Part shown: positions 32,431 through 41,691 of the stretch, piece by piece | Position numbering within the stretch: position 1 is the first letter of the stretch | Layout: each line of letters opens with the position of its first letter | NCBI GenBank assembly: GCA_965240325.2 | Contig: OZ251226.1 | Location: 186,001-250,000 of the forward strand | Source of the DNA: Rebecca billardiae RCC1528 | Taxonomy: Eukaryota; Haptophyta | Direction: 5' to 3' | Length of the DNA: 64,000 nucleotides | Made by a program: the position numbers and the translations under genes | Notes under the pieces: model-generated | What the model was told of the DNA's origin: nothing | Database searches by the model: none | What the model saw: only the letters and a program-made list of their open reading frames with translations

Positions 32431-33768
32431 TCACACGGGCGCTCGGGTCGCCAGCTCGTCGCCGGTGCTGCACAACTCGTCCTCCCTGATGCCCATGCGG
32501 CGCATGGTGGCAACGATCGACCCTGCGCTCTCGGCGGATGGCCCGCCGGCGCGCGGCGGTGGCAGCGCCCTGATCGCACTGAGGCAATCGTCGCGCCCCT
32601 GCCGCGTCACAACGCTGTGGCCGAGACGGTCGACGTGCGTCACGCCCGCACCCAGGTCGCACACGGTCACGTTGTGGATCATCAGCCAGTGCAGGAAGTG
32701 GTGCTCCGTCCAGAAGTGCCCGTCCCGCCACTGCCTCGCGCCCGCCCTGCCCTTGTAGGCTTCGTGCACGCGCACTGCCGGCTGGTGCGCCCGCGGCGCG
32801 AGCGGGTCGAGCCACTCCCACCCGGCAGCGAGCGCGCGCAGCAGGTTCTGGCACATGCCGCGGCGCGCGTCGAGGAGCCCCGCCGGGTGCACGCCCGGCG
32901 TGCTCACGTACGCGTCGTCGCCGCCCATCTCCGGCACCCACAGGTGCGCGAACTTGGAGTAGTACTTAATCCGCTCTGTGAACAATCCCAGTGGCTGCGC
33001 AAGGAGCGAGCTGAGGTGCGCTCGCACGGCGATCGGCTTCTCGGCGTCACGCGGGCGGCGGAGGGCGGCCGTGGCGCCAGCCTTGGCCTCGTAGTACACG
33101 TGCCGGCCGTAGAGGCCGCACGCGATCTCCATCACGTCGCGCCGGCCCCAGAAGACCATGTCGGTCATCACGTGCAGCATGCGCGGCGCGGCTGCGTGCA
33201 GTCCGTCCCGCTCCGAGCACAGCTGCCAGCGGGGCGCGGCGAGGATGTCGAAGCGCAGCTTGAGCACGGCGTCGAACTGGGCGCCGGCGCGCGACTCCTC
33301 AGCCACCATCAGCCGCCAGCCCTCCTGCACCTTGTACCACTGGTGCAGCGCCTTGGAATTGCCGTAATTCCGCCCATGCTGCAGCAGCTGCTTTGCAACC
33401 GGCGGCCGCCCGCTGCCCGCGTCGAGCGTGGACGCGGGCGAGGCGCCCGGAGGCAGCTTGCGCGTCACGACGCCTATGCCACGCACACGCGGGCCGACGA
33501 TCCGAAGCAGCGCATCGTCCATTGCGCGATGACAACTCGCATCGGAGCACGACGACGCTCCAGTTCCGCCGCCAGCCATGTCGCAGCACCGTCCCACCTC
33601 GTACACGGCGAAGACGTCCGCGTTGGTCGGCTCCAGCGTCGTGTTGGCAAGCTTTGACAGGTGCCCGGCGAAGTCGTCGGCCACGCGCGGCATTCCGCGA
33701 TCGCCGTCCAGGTGCACCAGCCCCACAACAATGGCCGCCACACGCGTGGGCCGGGTGCAAGGCGCCAT
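32431..33768 (-). CDS. Glycosyltransferase-like protein of unknown specificity
   Basis: Single exon, 445 residues from the ATG at 33768. RVAAIVVGLVHLDGD is a hydrophobic first strand; NADVFAVYEV follows, then NSKALHQWYKVQEGWRLMVAEE and FDAVLKLRFDI. A Q-x-Y-K helix followed by FD-x-V-L-K-L-R-x-D is seen in many algal and bacterial proteins annotated as putative glycosyltransferases, where the final Asp may serve as the metal or sugar-nucleotide ligand. DMVFWGRRDVME and a C-terminal WTEHHFLHWLMIHN complete the core. The Cys-rich piece (CCDMAGG...CSDASC) could form disulfides in a secretory lumen. No clear signal peptide or anchor. The family assignment is by pattern only. Confidence 0.5.
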   Translation of the reverse strand: MAPCTRPTRVAAIVVGLVHLDGDRGMPRVADDFAGHLSKLANTTLEPTNADVFAVYEVGRCCDMAGGGTGASSCSDASCHRAMDDALLRIVGPRVRGIGVVTRKLPPGASPASTLDAGSGRPPVAKQLLQHGRNYGNSKALHQWYKVQEGWRLMVAEESRAGAQFDAVLKLRFDILAAPRWQLCSERDGLHAAAPRMLHVMTDMVFWGRRDVMEIACGLYGRHVYYEAKAGATAALRRPRDAEKPIAVRAHLSSLLAQPLGLFTERIKYYSKFAHLWVPEMGGDDAYVSTPGVHPAGLLDARRGMCQNLLRALAAGWEWLDPLAPRAHQPAVRVHEAYKGRAGARQWRDGHFWTEHHFLHWLMIHNVTVCDLGAGVTHVDRLGHSVVTRQGRDDCLSAIRALPPPRAGGPSAESAGSIVATMRRMGIREDELCSTGDELATRAPV

Positions 33769-33924
33769 CGCAGCCCGATTCGTCACCGTGAAAGGAGGAG
33801 GTGACCAAGATTCGGCATCAATTACTCGCTATCTCGCCTGCCTGAGCTGTGTGCGTCTCTTATTCTTAGTAAACTGTATGATCGGAAGACTACGTAGTTC
33901 CGCAATCCGCGTACCACCTCCGCA

Positions 33925-34698
33925 ATGGAGTGTGGCCGCCCCGCCGCTGACCAGGCGATGCGCGGGCCGGCGGGGGAGGGGTCGACGCGGGTGCGCGCGG
34001 TGGTGGACGAGACGGCGCGACTCGTCCGCGACGTGTGCGCCTGCATCGACCCGGCCCGCAGCTTCACCGTGGATGTGTGGGTCACTGGCAACGGTGACCT
34101 GCGCTTCAAGGTGTTCGTGTCGGGCAACTCCCCTGGGGACGTGGACGGTGCGGCGACCCCACAGGGCGGGGCTGGGCGTCCGAACAGGAGCCGCGGCCCC
34201 GCCCCCAGCGCACCGGCCCGCGGGCCGGTCCCGCCTCGCAAGGGGGGGGCAGCCACGCCAGTCTCTGGTGTGCCTGGTGCTGCGAAGAGGTCCAAGAGTT
34301 GGAAGAAGAAGCACCGCGCGGACGGCTCGCTGAGGCCGGCTGCGGGTACGCGACGGGTCAATCGTGCTGACAAGGCGCGTGCGGGCCCGACGCCGCAGCT
34401 TCCCAACTCTGGCCCCTTCCGCGAGCTTGCGCCTTCGGCATCGTCGGAGCCGTCGTCGCGGCCGTCCCGCATGTCTTCGGACCGCCAAGAGGCCGGGGGC
34501 TGCCATCACCCTCTGGGTGATGGCGCCCCGGCTGCGGCGTCTGGGCATGAGGGCGCGGCGTCGGCGACGACCGACGAGGTCGTGGGCGCGCTCTTCGCGG
34601 GCCCACTCGTCCCGATGGGGCGTGGGGCCGCGCCTGGCCCTGTTCACAAGGTGTTTGTGTTCGGGGCAGGCGAAGGCTCTGCGCCACAACCGGGGTAG
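33925..34698 (+). CDS. ORF inside the dispersed element, unknown function
   Basis: 257 residues from the ATG at 33925. The first ~70 residues look folded: an acidic helix (TRVRAVVDETARLVRDVCACID), then strands FTVDVWVTGNGDLRFKVFVSG. The remainder is low-complexity, Pro/Ser/Arg-rich and basic (KRSKSWKKKHR), as in nucleic-acid-binding ORF1 or Gag-like proteins of retroelements. No zinc knuckle, protease or RT is seen. Its position inside a repeated unit suggests an element gene rather than a host gene. Nothing was recognised by sequence. Confidence 0.4.
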   Translation: MECGRPAADQAMRGPAGEGSTRVRAVVDETARLVRDVCACIDPARSFTVDVWVTGNGDLRFKVFVSGNSPGDVDGAATPQGGAGRPNRSRGPAPSAPARGPVPPRKGGAATPVSGVPGAAKRSKSWKKKHRADGSLRPAAGTRRVNRADKARAGPTPQLPNSGPFRELAPSASSEPSSRPSRMSSDRQEAGGCHHPLGDGAPAAASGHEGAASATTDEVVGALFAGPLVPMGRGAAPGPVHKVFVFGAGEGSAPQPG

Positions 34699-34978
34699 GT
34701 GGGCAGACAGGGGCTGGCGGCAGCCGAGAGGGGCCGCTTTCCCCCGCCCCCGCTGCTTGCGAAGGCGGCGGGGGTGCGCTGCTTGCCTTCGCGGGCGAGC
34801 AGCGCGCAGTTTACGCCGGGCATGTGGACCTGCCCACCCTTCATCTTCCAGTTCTTCCCTTCGGCTGGGGCTCGATCAGTCGACGCGGCGTCGCTCACAG
34901 CGCAGGCAGGTGTTTGGCGTGGCTGCACTCTCGAGGTGGCTGGGATACAACATCCAGGTGCAGCACCCTCCCCGTGTG

Positions 34979-35123
34979 GTGTCAGAGCGCGCTCTCGAGC
35001 GCGTGCCTCCGAGCGCGGGGCGGCCGCTTGCTGCAATGGCCGCCTCGATGAGGTGCGGCAACGCGCCACTCACCTGCCTGCGCCGGTCTGTTTTGTGGCG
35101 GTGTCTTTGTGCAGTGTTGGATG
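34979..35123 (+). repeat. 145-bp module, inverted copy at 57230-57374
   Basis: Both copies read GTGTCAGAGCGCGCTCTCG and end CAGTGTTGGATG, with about three single-base differences over 145 bp. Confidence 0.85.
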
Positions 35124-35304
35124 GCGTTAATCACGCCTTAACCAAGTGATGTGCACGTTAAATCATAGTAAACTGTATGTATACAGGTACGACCGCCGTC
35201 CTTTTCCGCTCAGGTCCACCGGCACTACTTCACCCCTCTCGAGCGAAAACTCGTCGTGCGTCGTCGTGTCCCGGCCGAGACCTGAGCGCCGGTGCGTAGC
35301 AGCC

Positions 35305-35694
35305 ATGGTGTCCGTCCCTTTCTTCCTGCGTACGATGCAGCGCATCCCGAGCACCGGCCTCACGCTCTTCGACGCGTGCTGCTGCTCGAACACGTACATC
35401 TTCACGGACACGCCTGGCTGCCTTGGCTGCCAGTGCAACGGCAAGGTGTGCTGCCTTGAAGGAGCGTGCTGCCTCAAGCAGAACGTGCCCAAAATGGCGT
35501 GCCTGTGCTGCGAGGCGCAGTTCGGCCCGCTCTCCACGTGCATCCAGGGCCAGGTGCAGACCTTCTGCTGCGTGCAGGAGTGCTCGATGCCGCCGGGCCG
35601 GGACACGCCCATCCAGTTTGCGAAGCTCTTCGTCGTCTGCTATCCGACTGTGGGCATCTGCAAGCCGCAGATTCAGATTCAGCTCCGCGTTTGA
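35305..35694 (+). CDS. Small cysteine-rich protein, 19 Cys in 129 residues
   Basis: From the ATG at 35305; the frame opens upstream to 35146, inside the end of the dispersed element, so the inner ATG is preferred. Cys come in clusters: DACCCS, PGCLGCQC, KVCCLEGACC, ACLCCE, FCCVQEC, then single Cys near the C terminus (VVCYPTVGIC). There is no signal peptide, and the density and CC pairs differ from plant defensins and from classical metallothioneins, which lack aromatics. A metal-binding or disulfide-rich fold is possible. The end is uncharged and beta-like (KPQIQIQLRV). I do not recognise the family. The adjoining mobile element ends just upstream and may supply promoter sequence. Confidence 0.6.
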   Translation: MVSVPFFLRTMQRIPSTGLTLFDACCCSNTYIFTDTPGCLGCQCNGKVCCLEGACCLKQNVPKMACLCCEAQFGPLSTCIQGQVQTFCCVQECSMPPGRDTPIQFAKLFVVCYPTVGICKPQIQIQLRV

Positions 35695-36222
35695 GGGGCG
35701 GTTCGGGCGCGCGCTGGCGCGATGCGTGGGGCTCCTGCCGGCGGCGCGGCGAGTATGAGCACATGCGGGCGTGGAAGCTTTCGTGTCTCTGTGCGGCCGA
35801 CGCAGGCCGCCGGCCCGTGCCAGCTCATGGCTGCGGCCGGCTGGCCTGCCACGGCCGGGCACTTGGCAGACCCGCTGAGATGGGCACAGCCTACCACCAT
35901 CGATCAGGATGGATCGCGACGCTGCTGACCCAACACATGCCAGCGTGTCAGATGCTCCTCACCGGGCCGAACTTGGCCTGCGGTGGGTGAGTGGGTCGCC
36001 CGGAGCCCCGGCCCGGCCGGCGGATGACGATCGCCTCGGATCAATGTGACGGGCTGACACTGCTGCTGCCTGCTGCGCTATCCGGAATCATGCGCCGCTG
36101 ATGATGATGATGAGTGATGGCTGACAGTGGCTGGGGCGGCTAATGCCATGAGAATATATATATATATATATAATACAATGTCTATAGTGACATTAATTAA
36201 TTAAAAATAAATGATCGGCCCG

Positions 36223-36319
<97 letters not shown>

Positions 36320-36537
36320 CCTTTTGCTGAGTCGTCATAGTGACGACTAGAATACTACCGCCGCCTGCGCGGCAGGCGCCAGGCGGCGGCCCGACTGAGT
36401 CGACGGGGATGGGCTTCGTCTTCGACGACTTCGTGATGTGAGTTGATGTCACGTGGCGTCATCAGAAGACGAAGTCGTATTAAGCCACGCGACGACTGCC
36501 ACGATGCCATGGGCGGCATGGGCCGCTGCCACGCCTT
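35695..36537. other. Intergenic region with long TA microsatellite
   Basis: No gene. A pure AT run of ~88 bp at 36227-36314 and a shorter one near 36153-36172. Confidence 0.6.
36227..36314. repeat. (AT)44 microsatellite
   Basis: An uninterrupted AT dinucleotide run, able to form a cruciform. Confidence 0.95.
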
Positions 36538-39500
36538 TCAGTGCTGCGCAGACTTGAAGCCAAAGCGAGTCTTCATGTTGCTGCTCGGCCGCGAGGACGA
36601 GGGCTGGTGCCCGTCGGCGGGCGTCGCTGGGCCTGGTGGCCCTTCCCCGCCGCCGCCCGCGGACGCCGTCGCGGCCGCGCCGCCCGTGCTGCCGCGCGCG
36701 CCTCGCGTGCTCGACGACGAGCGCGTGTCGCGCGCCGCCGAGCCGCGGGCTGAGCCCGCGCGCGGCGAGGGCTCGGCCGGCCGCGCCGGCTCCGCGAGCG
36801 GCGGCGGCGTCCAGTCCTCGCGCAGCTCGTCGGCGAGCACGGAGCGCAGCCTGCGGTACGACGCGCCCGCCGCCTCGCCGCGCGGCATCTGCGCGAACGT
36901 CTCCTCAGGGATGGCGACGGGCACCGCGTCGGTGGCGAGCCGGCCCCAGTCGGCCGCGTGCTGCGAGGCGGACGAGCCCGCCGAGCCGAGGTGCGAGGGC
37001 GAGCGCCCCGCGCCGCCACCGAACCGCTCGGCAGTCCCAGCAGACACGGACGCGGCCGAGCGCGCGGGCGACGCGAGCGGACCGCCGCCGCGCGCGGGCG
37101 TGCGCAGCGCCGCGCCGTACGTGTGCCCGTTGGTGTGCGTGGGCGGCAGGTCCTTGAGCTCCGTGTACGTGCGGCCGCGGAGCTGCGAGTGCAGCAGCGC
37201 CGGCAGCGCCCACACGCAGCTGAGCACGCCGAGCAGCCACGCGCACGCGCGCGCGCACGCGAGCAGCGCCGCGGCGCACAGCGCGAGGCACGCCGCGGCC
37301 GGCCACACAGTGCACAGGTAAAGGGCTGTGCCCGCGCGCAGCTGCGAGCGGCGCGCGGCGGGCAGCAGCAGCCGCCCCGGCAGCGGCGCGCCGTCCGCCG
37401 TGCCCAGCATGATCGCCTCGTCCGCCTCCTCGCCGGTGAGCGCGTCGAGGTACCCGCCGCCGTACGCCTCGCCCTCGTGCTGCGCGTACTCGCCCTGGAA
37501 GTGCGCGCTCCCGCCGTGGGCGCCGCCGTACGAGACTGGAGAGTCTGCGCCCGCGTGCTCCGCGCCGCCGCGCGAGCGCTGCGCGGCGAGCCGCGCCAGC
37601 CGGCGGAGGCCCTCGAGGAGCGCGTACAGCTGCGCGCGCGCGCGCGCGCCGGGCGGGGCGGCGGGGGCGCGCGGCACGTGGCGGCGGCGCGGCGGGGTGC
37701 GCTCAGGCGGGCGGCGCGCGCGCACGGCGCGCGCGCGCGCTGGCGCGGCGCGCGCACGCGGCGCGCGCGGCGCGCGCCGCGCGCACCAGCGCGTGCGGCG
37801 TCGCGAGCGGCGGCGGCAGCTGGCAGCTCTGGCGGCGTGCGCGGCGCCACACCGCCGCGGCGCGGCCGTACAGGAACGCGCGGTGCCCCGCCTCGCGCGC
37901 GCGCGCGTACTCGCCCGCCAGCGCCGCCACGAGCAGGTGCGCGAGCGCGAGCGTCGAGCAGCACACCCACGCGCCGAGCAGCGCGCGCCCACGCACCGCC
38001 AGCCTCGGCGCGGCGAGCGCGACGGCGGAGAAGGTGTCGTCCGAGGCGCGCGCGGCGTCGAGCGGGTACTCCTCGGCGAAGGCGGTGGCGTCGAACGCCG
38101 CCGCGCGCAGCAGCACGCCCGCCGACTCGGCCAGCACGTCGAGCACCGCCGAGCCCGCCTCGAGATCGTCCAGCCACAGCGTGAGCGGCGCGCGCGCGGC
38201 GTGCGTCGGCGCGCCCAGCGTGCGCACCTCGAGCACGGAGGCGGGCGGGGCGAAGGCGGCGAGCAGGGCGACGAAGAGCGCGAGCAGGCCGAGCCACGCG
38301 AGCAGCACCGGCCGCGCGCGCGCGCCCAGCTCGCCCACCGTGTGCACGAACGGCCCGACCGCCGGCGCGAACCTCAGCCAGCCTGCAACGCGTCCGAGGG
38401 TGAGCGCGAGCGCGCACGCGCCCAGCGTCTCGTAGGCCGAGTCACACGCGCCCGCCCACGCGCCGTCGGGGGCGGGGGGCAGCCCGGCCGTGCCGAGGTG
38501 GAAGCGCGCGGCGAGCTCGGAGAAGTGCGTGCCCGCGAGCGCGGCCGGCGCCTCGCCCCCCGCCCCGCCGCCGCCGCCGCCCGCCGGCGCGCCGCCCCGC
38601 GCGAGCCGCAGCCGCAGCAGCGCGGTCGCGCTCAGCGCCGCGAGCAGCAGCAGCTCGGCCGCGCGCCCTGCGGCATACGCGGACGCGCGCGGGCCTCGCT
38701 CGCGGAGCGCGAGCTCGAAGAGCGCGAGGTCGGCGACGAAGTAGAGCAGCAGCCCCTCCAGCGGCGTGAGCGGCGCGTGCACCCCCTCGCCCGTCGCGGC
38801 GAGCGCGAGGCAGCCCAGCGCGAACGCCAAGAAGCCCGCCGCCTCCAGTCCGAGCGCGCCGGCGGTCGAGGCGACGACAGCGGGCGGGAAGCGCGCGAGG
38901 AGGAGGAGGAGCCGGGGGTAGCGGAGCTCGAGGGGCGCGGGCTCGGGCTCGGCGTGCGCGCCGCGGAAAGCGGCGTGGCTCGGGACGTGCAGCGCCAGCG
39001 TGCGCCCGCCCACCGCCCACGCGCGCAGCCAGAGCACACGCGTCGCCGCGCGCCAGTGCCGCGCCGCGTGCGCGCGCGAGCGCGCGCCGCCGCGCGCGCC
39101 GCGCGGCGCGGGCGAGGGCGGCGGTCCGAGCGCGAGCGCATACGAGATGCGGCCGCGGCGCACCGCCTCGTCCCACCCGCGCGCGAGCGCGTCGACGCGC
39201 GCGAGCGCGTCCCCGTGGAACAGCCGCGCCACGTGCTCGACCACGCGCGCGTGCGAGCAGAAAGGCGTGTCTCCAAACTCGATGGCCGCGCCCATCGCGC
39301 ACAGGCCGCCCCACTCGGCGGCGCCGGCCGGCGGCGCGTGCTCCAGGCTCGCGCCGAGCATGTCGTCGAAGAGCGTGAGGCTCGCGCGCGTCTCGGCCGC
39401 CGCGGCGCCGCCGCCGGCGAAGAGCGAGCCGCCCGCCGCGCCGCGCGCGCCGCCGTACGCCAGCCCCAGGTCGGCGCCGCCCAGCCCGAGCCCGGCCAGC

Positions 39501-39701
39501 CCGCTGAGGTCGTCCGAGGTGACAGAGTGCGGGCCGATCGACTGCCTGTCCGCTTCGGGCGGCAGCAGCTGCGCGGCGTGCGCGGGCGGGCGCGGCGTGC
39601 ACGCGGCGCGGCCCGCGGAGCCCGGCGGCGCGCCGCCGTACGCGCCGTACCCGCCGCCGCCGCCCGGCAGCTCGAAGGCGTCGAGGTGGATCCGCGCGGA
39701 C

Positions 39702-39761
<60 letters not shown>

Positions 39762-41290
39762 GCGGCACTCGGCGGCCGCAGGCCTGGTGGCAGCTGCGCA
39801 GGCATCGAGGTGCGGCCGGCGGCGCGCGCGGCGGCGGAGCCCGCGCGCACGTCCACGCCGAGCGTGCGCGCCACGTCCGCCTCCGCCGTGCGCCGCAGCA
39901 AGTCGACGGCGAGCGCCGAGAAGGCCGCCGCGGCCGCGCGCAGCCGCGCCGCCTCGTCTGGCAGCGGCGCGAGCCGCGCGGCGCGCCGCAGCGCGTGCGC
40001 CGAGTGCAGGGCGAGCAGCTCGGCGCGCGGCGAGACGGCGACGGCGCGCAGCATGATCGCGTTCGCCGCGCGCAGGCCCAGCCGCAGCGGCAGCCCCTCG
40101 AACGCGCCGCGCGCCGCCTCCGACAGCGGCGCCGCGCCGCACGCCAGCAGCAGCTCGCACACGCCCGTGCCCATGTGCGCGGTGAGCTCGAGCGCGAGCC
40201 TCAGCGCGCGCTCGCGCGCGCGCGCGCCCGCGTGCGGGTTGAGCACGGCGATGCGCGCGGCGACGGTGTGCCACGGCGTGGTGAGCGCGTGGTACACGTT
40301 CGCCACCAGCGCCGCGTCCACCGCGCGCGCGCGCACGCGCGGCAGCAGCGCGGACACCGACGGCGCGTCGTGGTTGGCGTTTGCGCCGAGGAACGCCGCC
40401 TCCACCGTCGGCCGGTGCGACACGTGCTGCGCGAGGAAGGCGAGGACGGCGGGCATGCCGCCGTCGCGGGAGGGCGCGCTCGCGACGTCGAGCAGCGTCT
40501 CGGTGCACACCCGCGCGCGCTCCGCCGCCGTCACGCGCGCCAGCGCCTTCGAGACCACGCCGGCGCCGGCCGGGCGGTCGGCCGCCAGCCTCAGGCCGAT
40601 CCGCCAGCCGTTGCGGTCGACAGCGAGCGCCGACTCTGCGGGCAGCTCGCGCGCCTCGGCGACGGCGAGGCACAGGCCGACGTTCGCCTCGGTCGTGCGC
40701 GACAGCTTCCCCGCGAACAGCCCCTTCAGCTGCTCGCGGTACAGCGCGAGCAGCAGCTCCGACTTGAGCGGCGCGCCGCGCGGCCGCTCGGCCATCGCGA
40801 TCGCCTCAATCATGCCCTCGAGGGCCGCCGAGCACGCGTCGGGCTGGTTGGAGCGGACGAGGGTGGAGAGCACGGCGAGCCGCGCGGGCAGCTCGGACTC
40901 GCGCGACGAGCCGTGCGCCGCGACGTACGCGCCCACCAGCTGCGCCGCGCACGCGAGCAGCGCCTCCTCGGTGAGCGAGGGCGAGAGCGTCTCCACGATC
41001 AGCCCGACCGCGTCGGCCGCGTTGGCCTTGATGGCGTCGGAGGCGGCGAACGCGCGGCCCTGCTCGTCGACGTTCGTGCCGAGCAGCATGCGCACCATGT
41101 CCACCGCGTTCCGCCTCGCCGCGCTCCGCAGCAGCCGCCGCTTGCCCGCGGCCGTCGGCTCGGGCTTGGCGCGCAGCGCCCGGCCGAGCGCCTGCAGGTC
41201 GTTCGCCTCGACGGCCTGGAGGGCGAGGGCGTCCGTGCGGTTGCCGTGGGGCAGGGCGGTGGCCCCACTGTCAAGCGTCGCCGCGCTCAT
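36538..41290 (-). CDS. TRP/polycystin-like ion channel with large helical N terminus
   Basis: Exons 41290-37787 and 37629-36538 (donor GTGCGC, acceptor CAG, phase 0), 1531 residues. Residues ~1-460 are helix pairs resembling divergent ankyrin repeats (NAVDMVRMLLGTN, GVCELLLACGAAPL). A polyGly run follows (~residues 510-530). From ~785 to ~1140 there are about six hydrophobic segments, the last (CCSTLALAHLLVAALAGEYARA) resembling TRP-channel S6 with its NLLIAMM-type end. Exon 2 adds a very hydrophobic stretch (ALYLCTVWPAAACLALCAAALL) and a Ser/Pro-rich cytoplasmic tail ending KTRFGFKSAQH. TRP channels pass cations across membranes in response to stimuli. No selectivity-filter motif is obvious, so the family call is moderate. 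The gene is head-to-head with the gene at 41692. Confidence 0.6.
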
Positions 41291-41691
41291 CGCGCCGCCG
41301 CGGGCCGCAAGGGGCGTCGAGCCGGGCAGCGCCAAGCCGGGGCTGCCCACCGCCGCCAAGCAGCCGATGATCTGCTTTGCCGGCTTTGCTCGCCGCCCAC
41401 CGAGCTTTCCAAAAAGCTGCTGCTTTGAGAGCCTTTTGAAAGCAAGCAGCCGAGTGCCCGCTCGCCGGCCGGCAAGGAGGCCAACAGGAGAACTCGCGCG
41501 ACGGGGATCGCGCGTCCCCCGGGCGGCGTCGACTTCGCTCACCTTCCGGTTTGGATCTACGATCCCGGCCGGACGGGGAGGCACCCTCCTCCGCTCGCCG
41601 CGCCGCCATCGCGAGATCCCGACAAGGCGCAAACCGCTGCTCTTGCTCTCCCCATCCCCGCGAGCCGCTCGCGGGCGCGCCCTTTGTGAAG
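41291..41691. promoter_or_regulatory. Shared upstream region of channel and membrane-protein genes
   Basis: 401 bp between divergent ATGs. It includes a palindromic AGCTTT-N4-AAAGCT at 41403-41418 and several further GCTTT/AAAGC copies within 60 bp, in an otherwise GC-rich setting. Confidence 0.4.

Larger units (their letters stand above)
33833..35179 (+). mobile_element. Dispersed element, ~1.35 kb, with a gag-like ORF
   Basis: The left edge (33833-33869) recurs at 8273-8309. The right part recurs at 57230-57374 in reverse orientation, 145 bp with about three mismatches, and its last ~45 bp recur at 6405-6447. TAGTAAACTGTATG appears at both ends (33867-33880 and 35166-35179), as a target duplication would, although AGTAAACTGTA also accompanies the 6.4-kb fragment, so it may belong to the element. 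It holds one ORF (33925-34698) and no reverse transcriptase. It resembles a short non-autonomous retroelement or the remains of a longer one. Confidence 0.5.

Noticed and set aside
37328-41428. 1366-codon plus-strand frame opposite the channel gene
   Set aside because: Low-complexity Arg/Ala/Glu sequence without motifs; the minus-strand frame has ankyrin-like and membrane segments.
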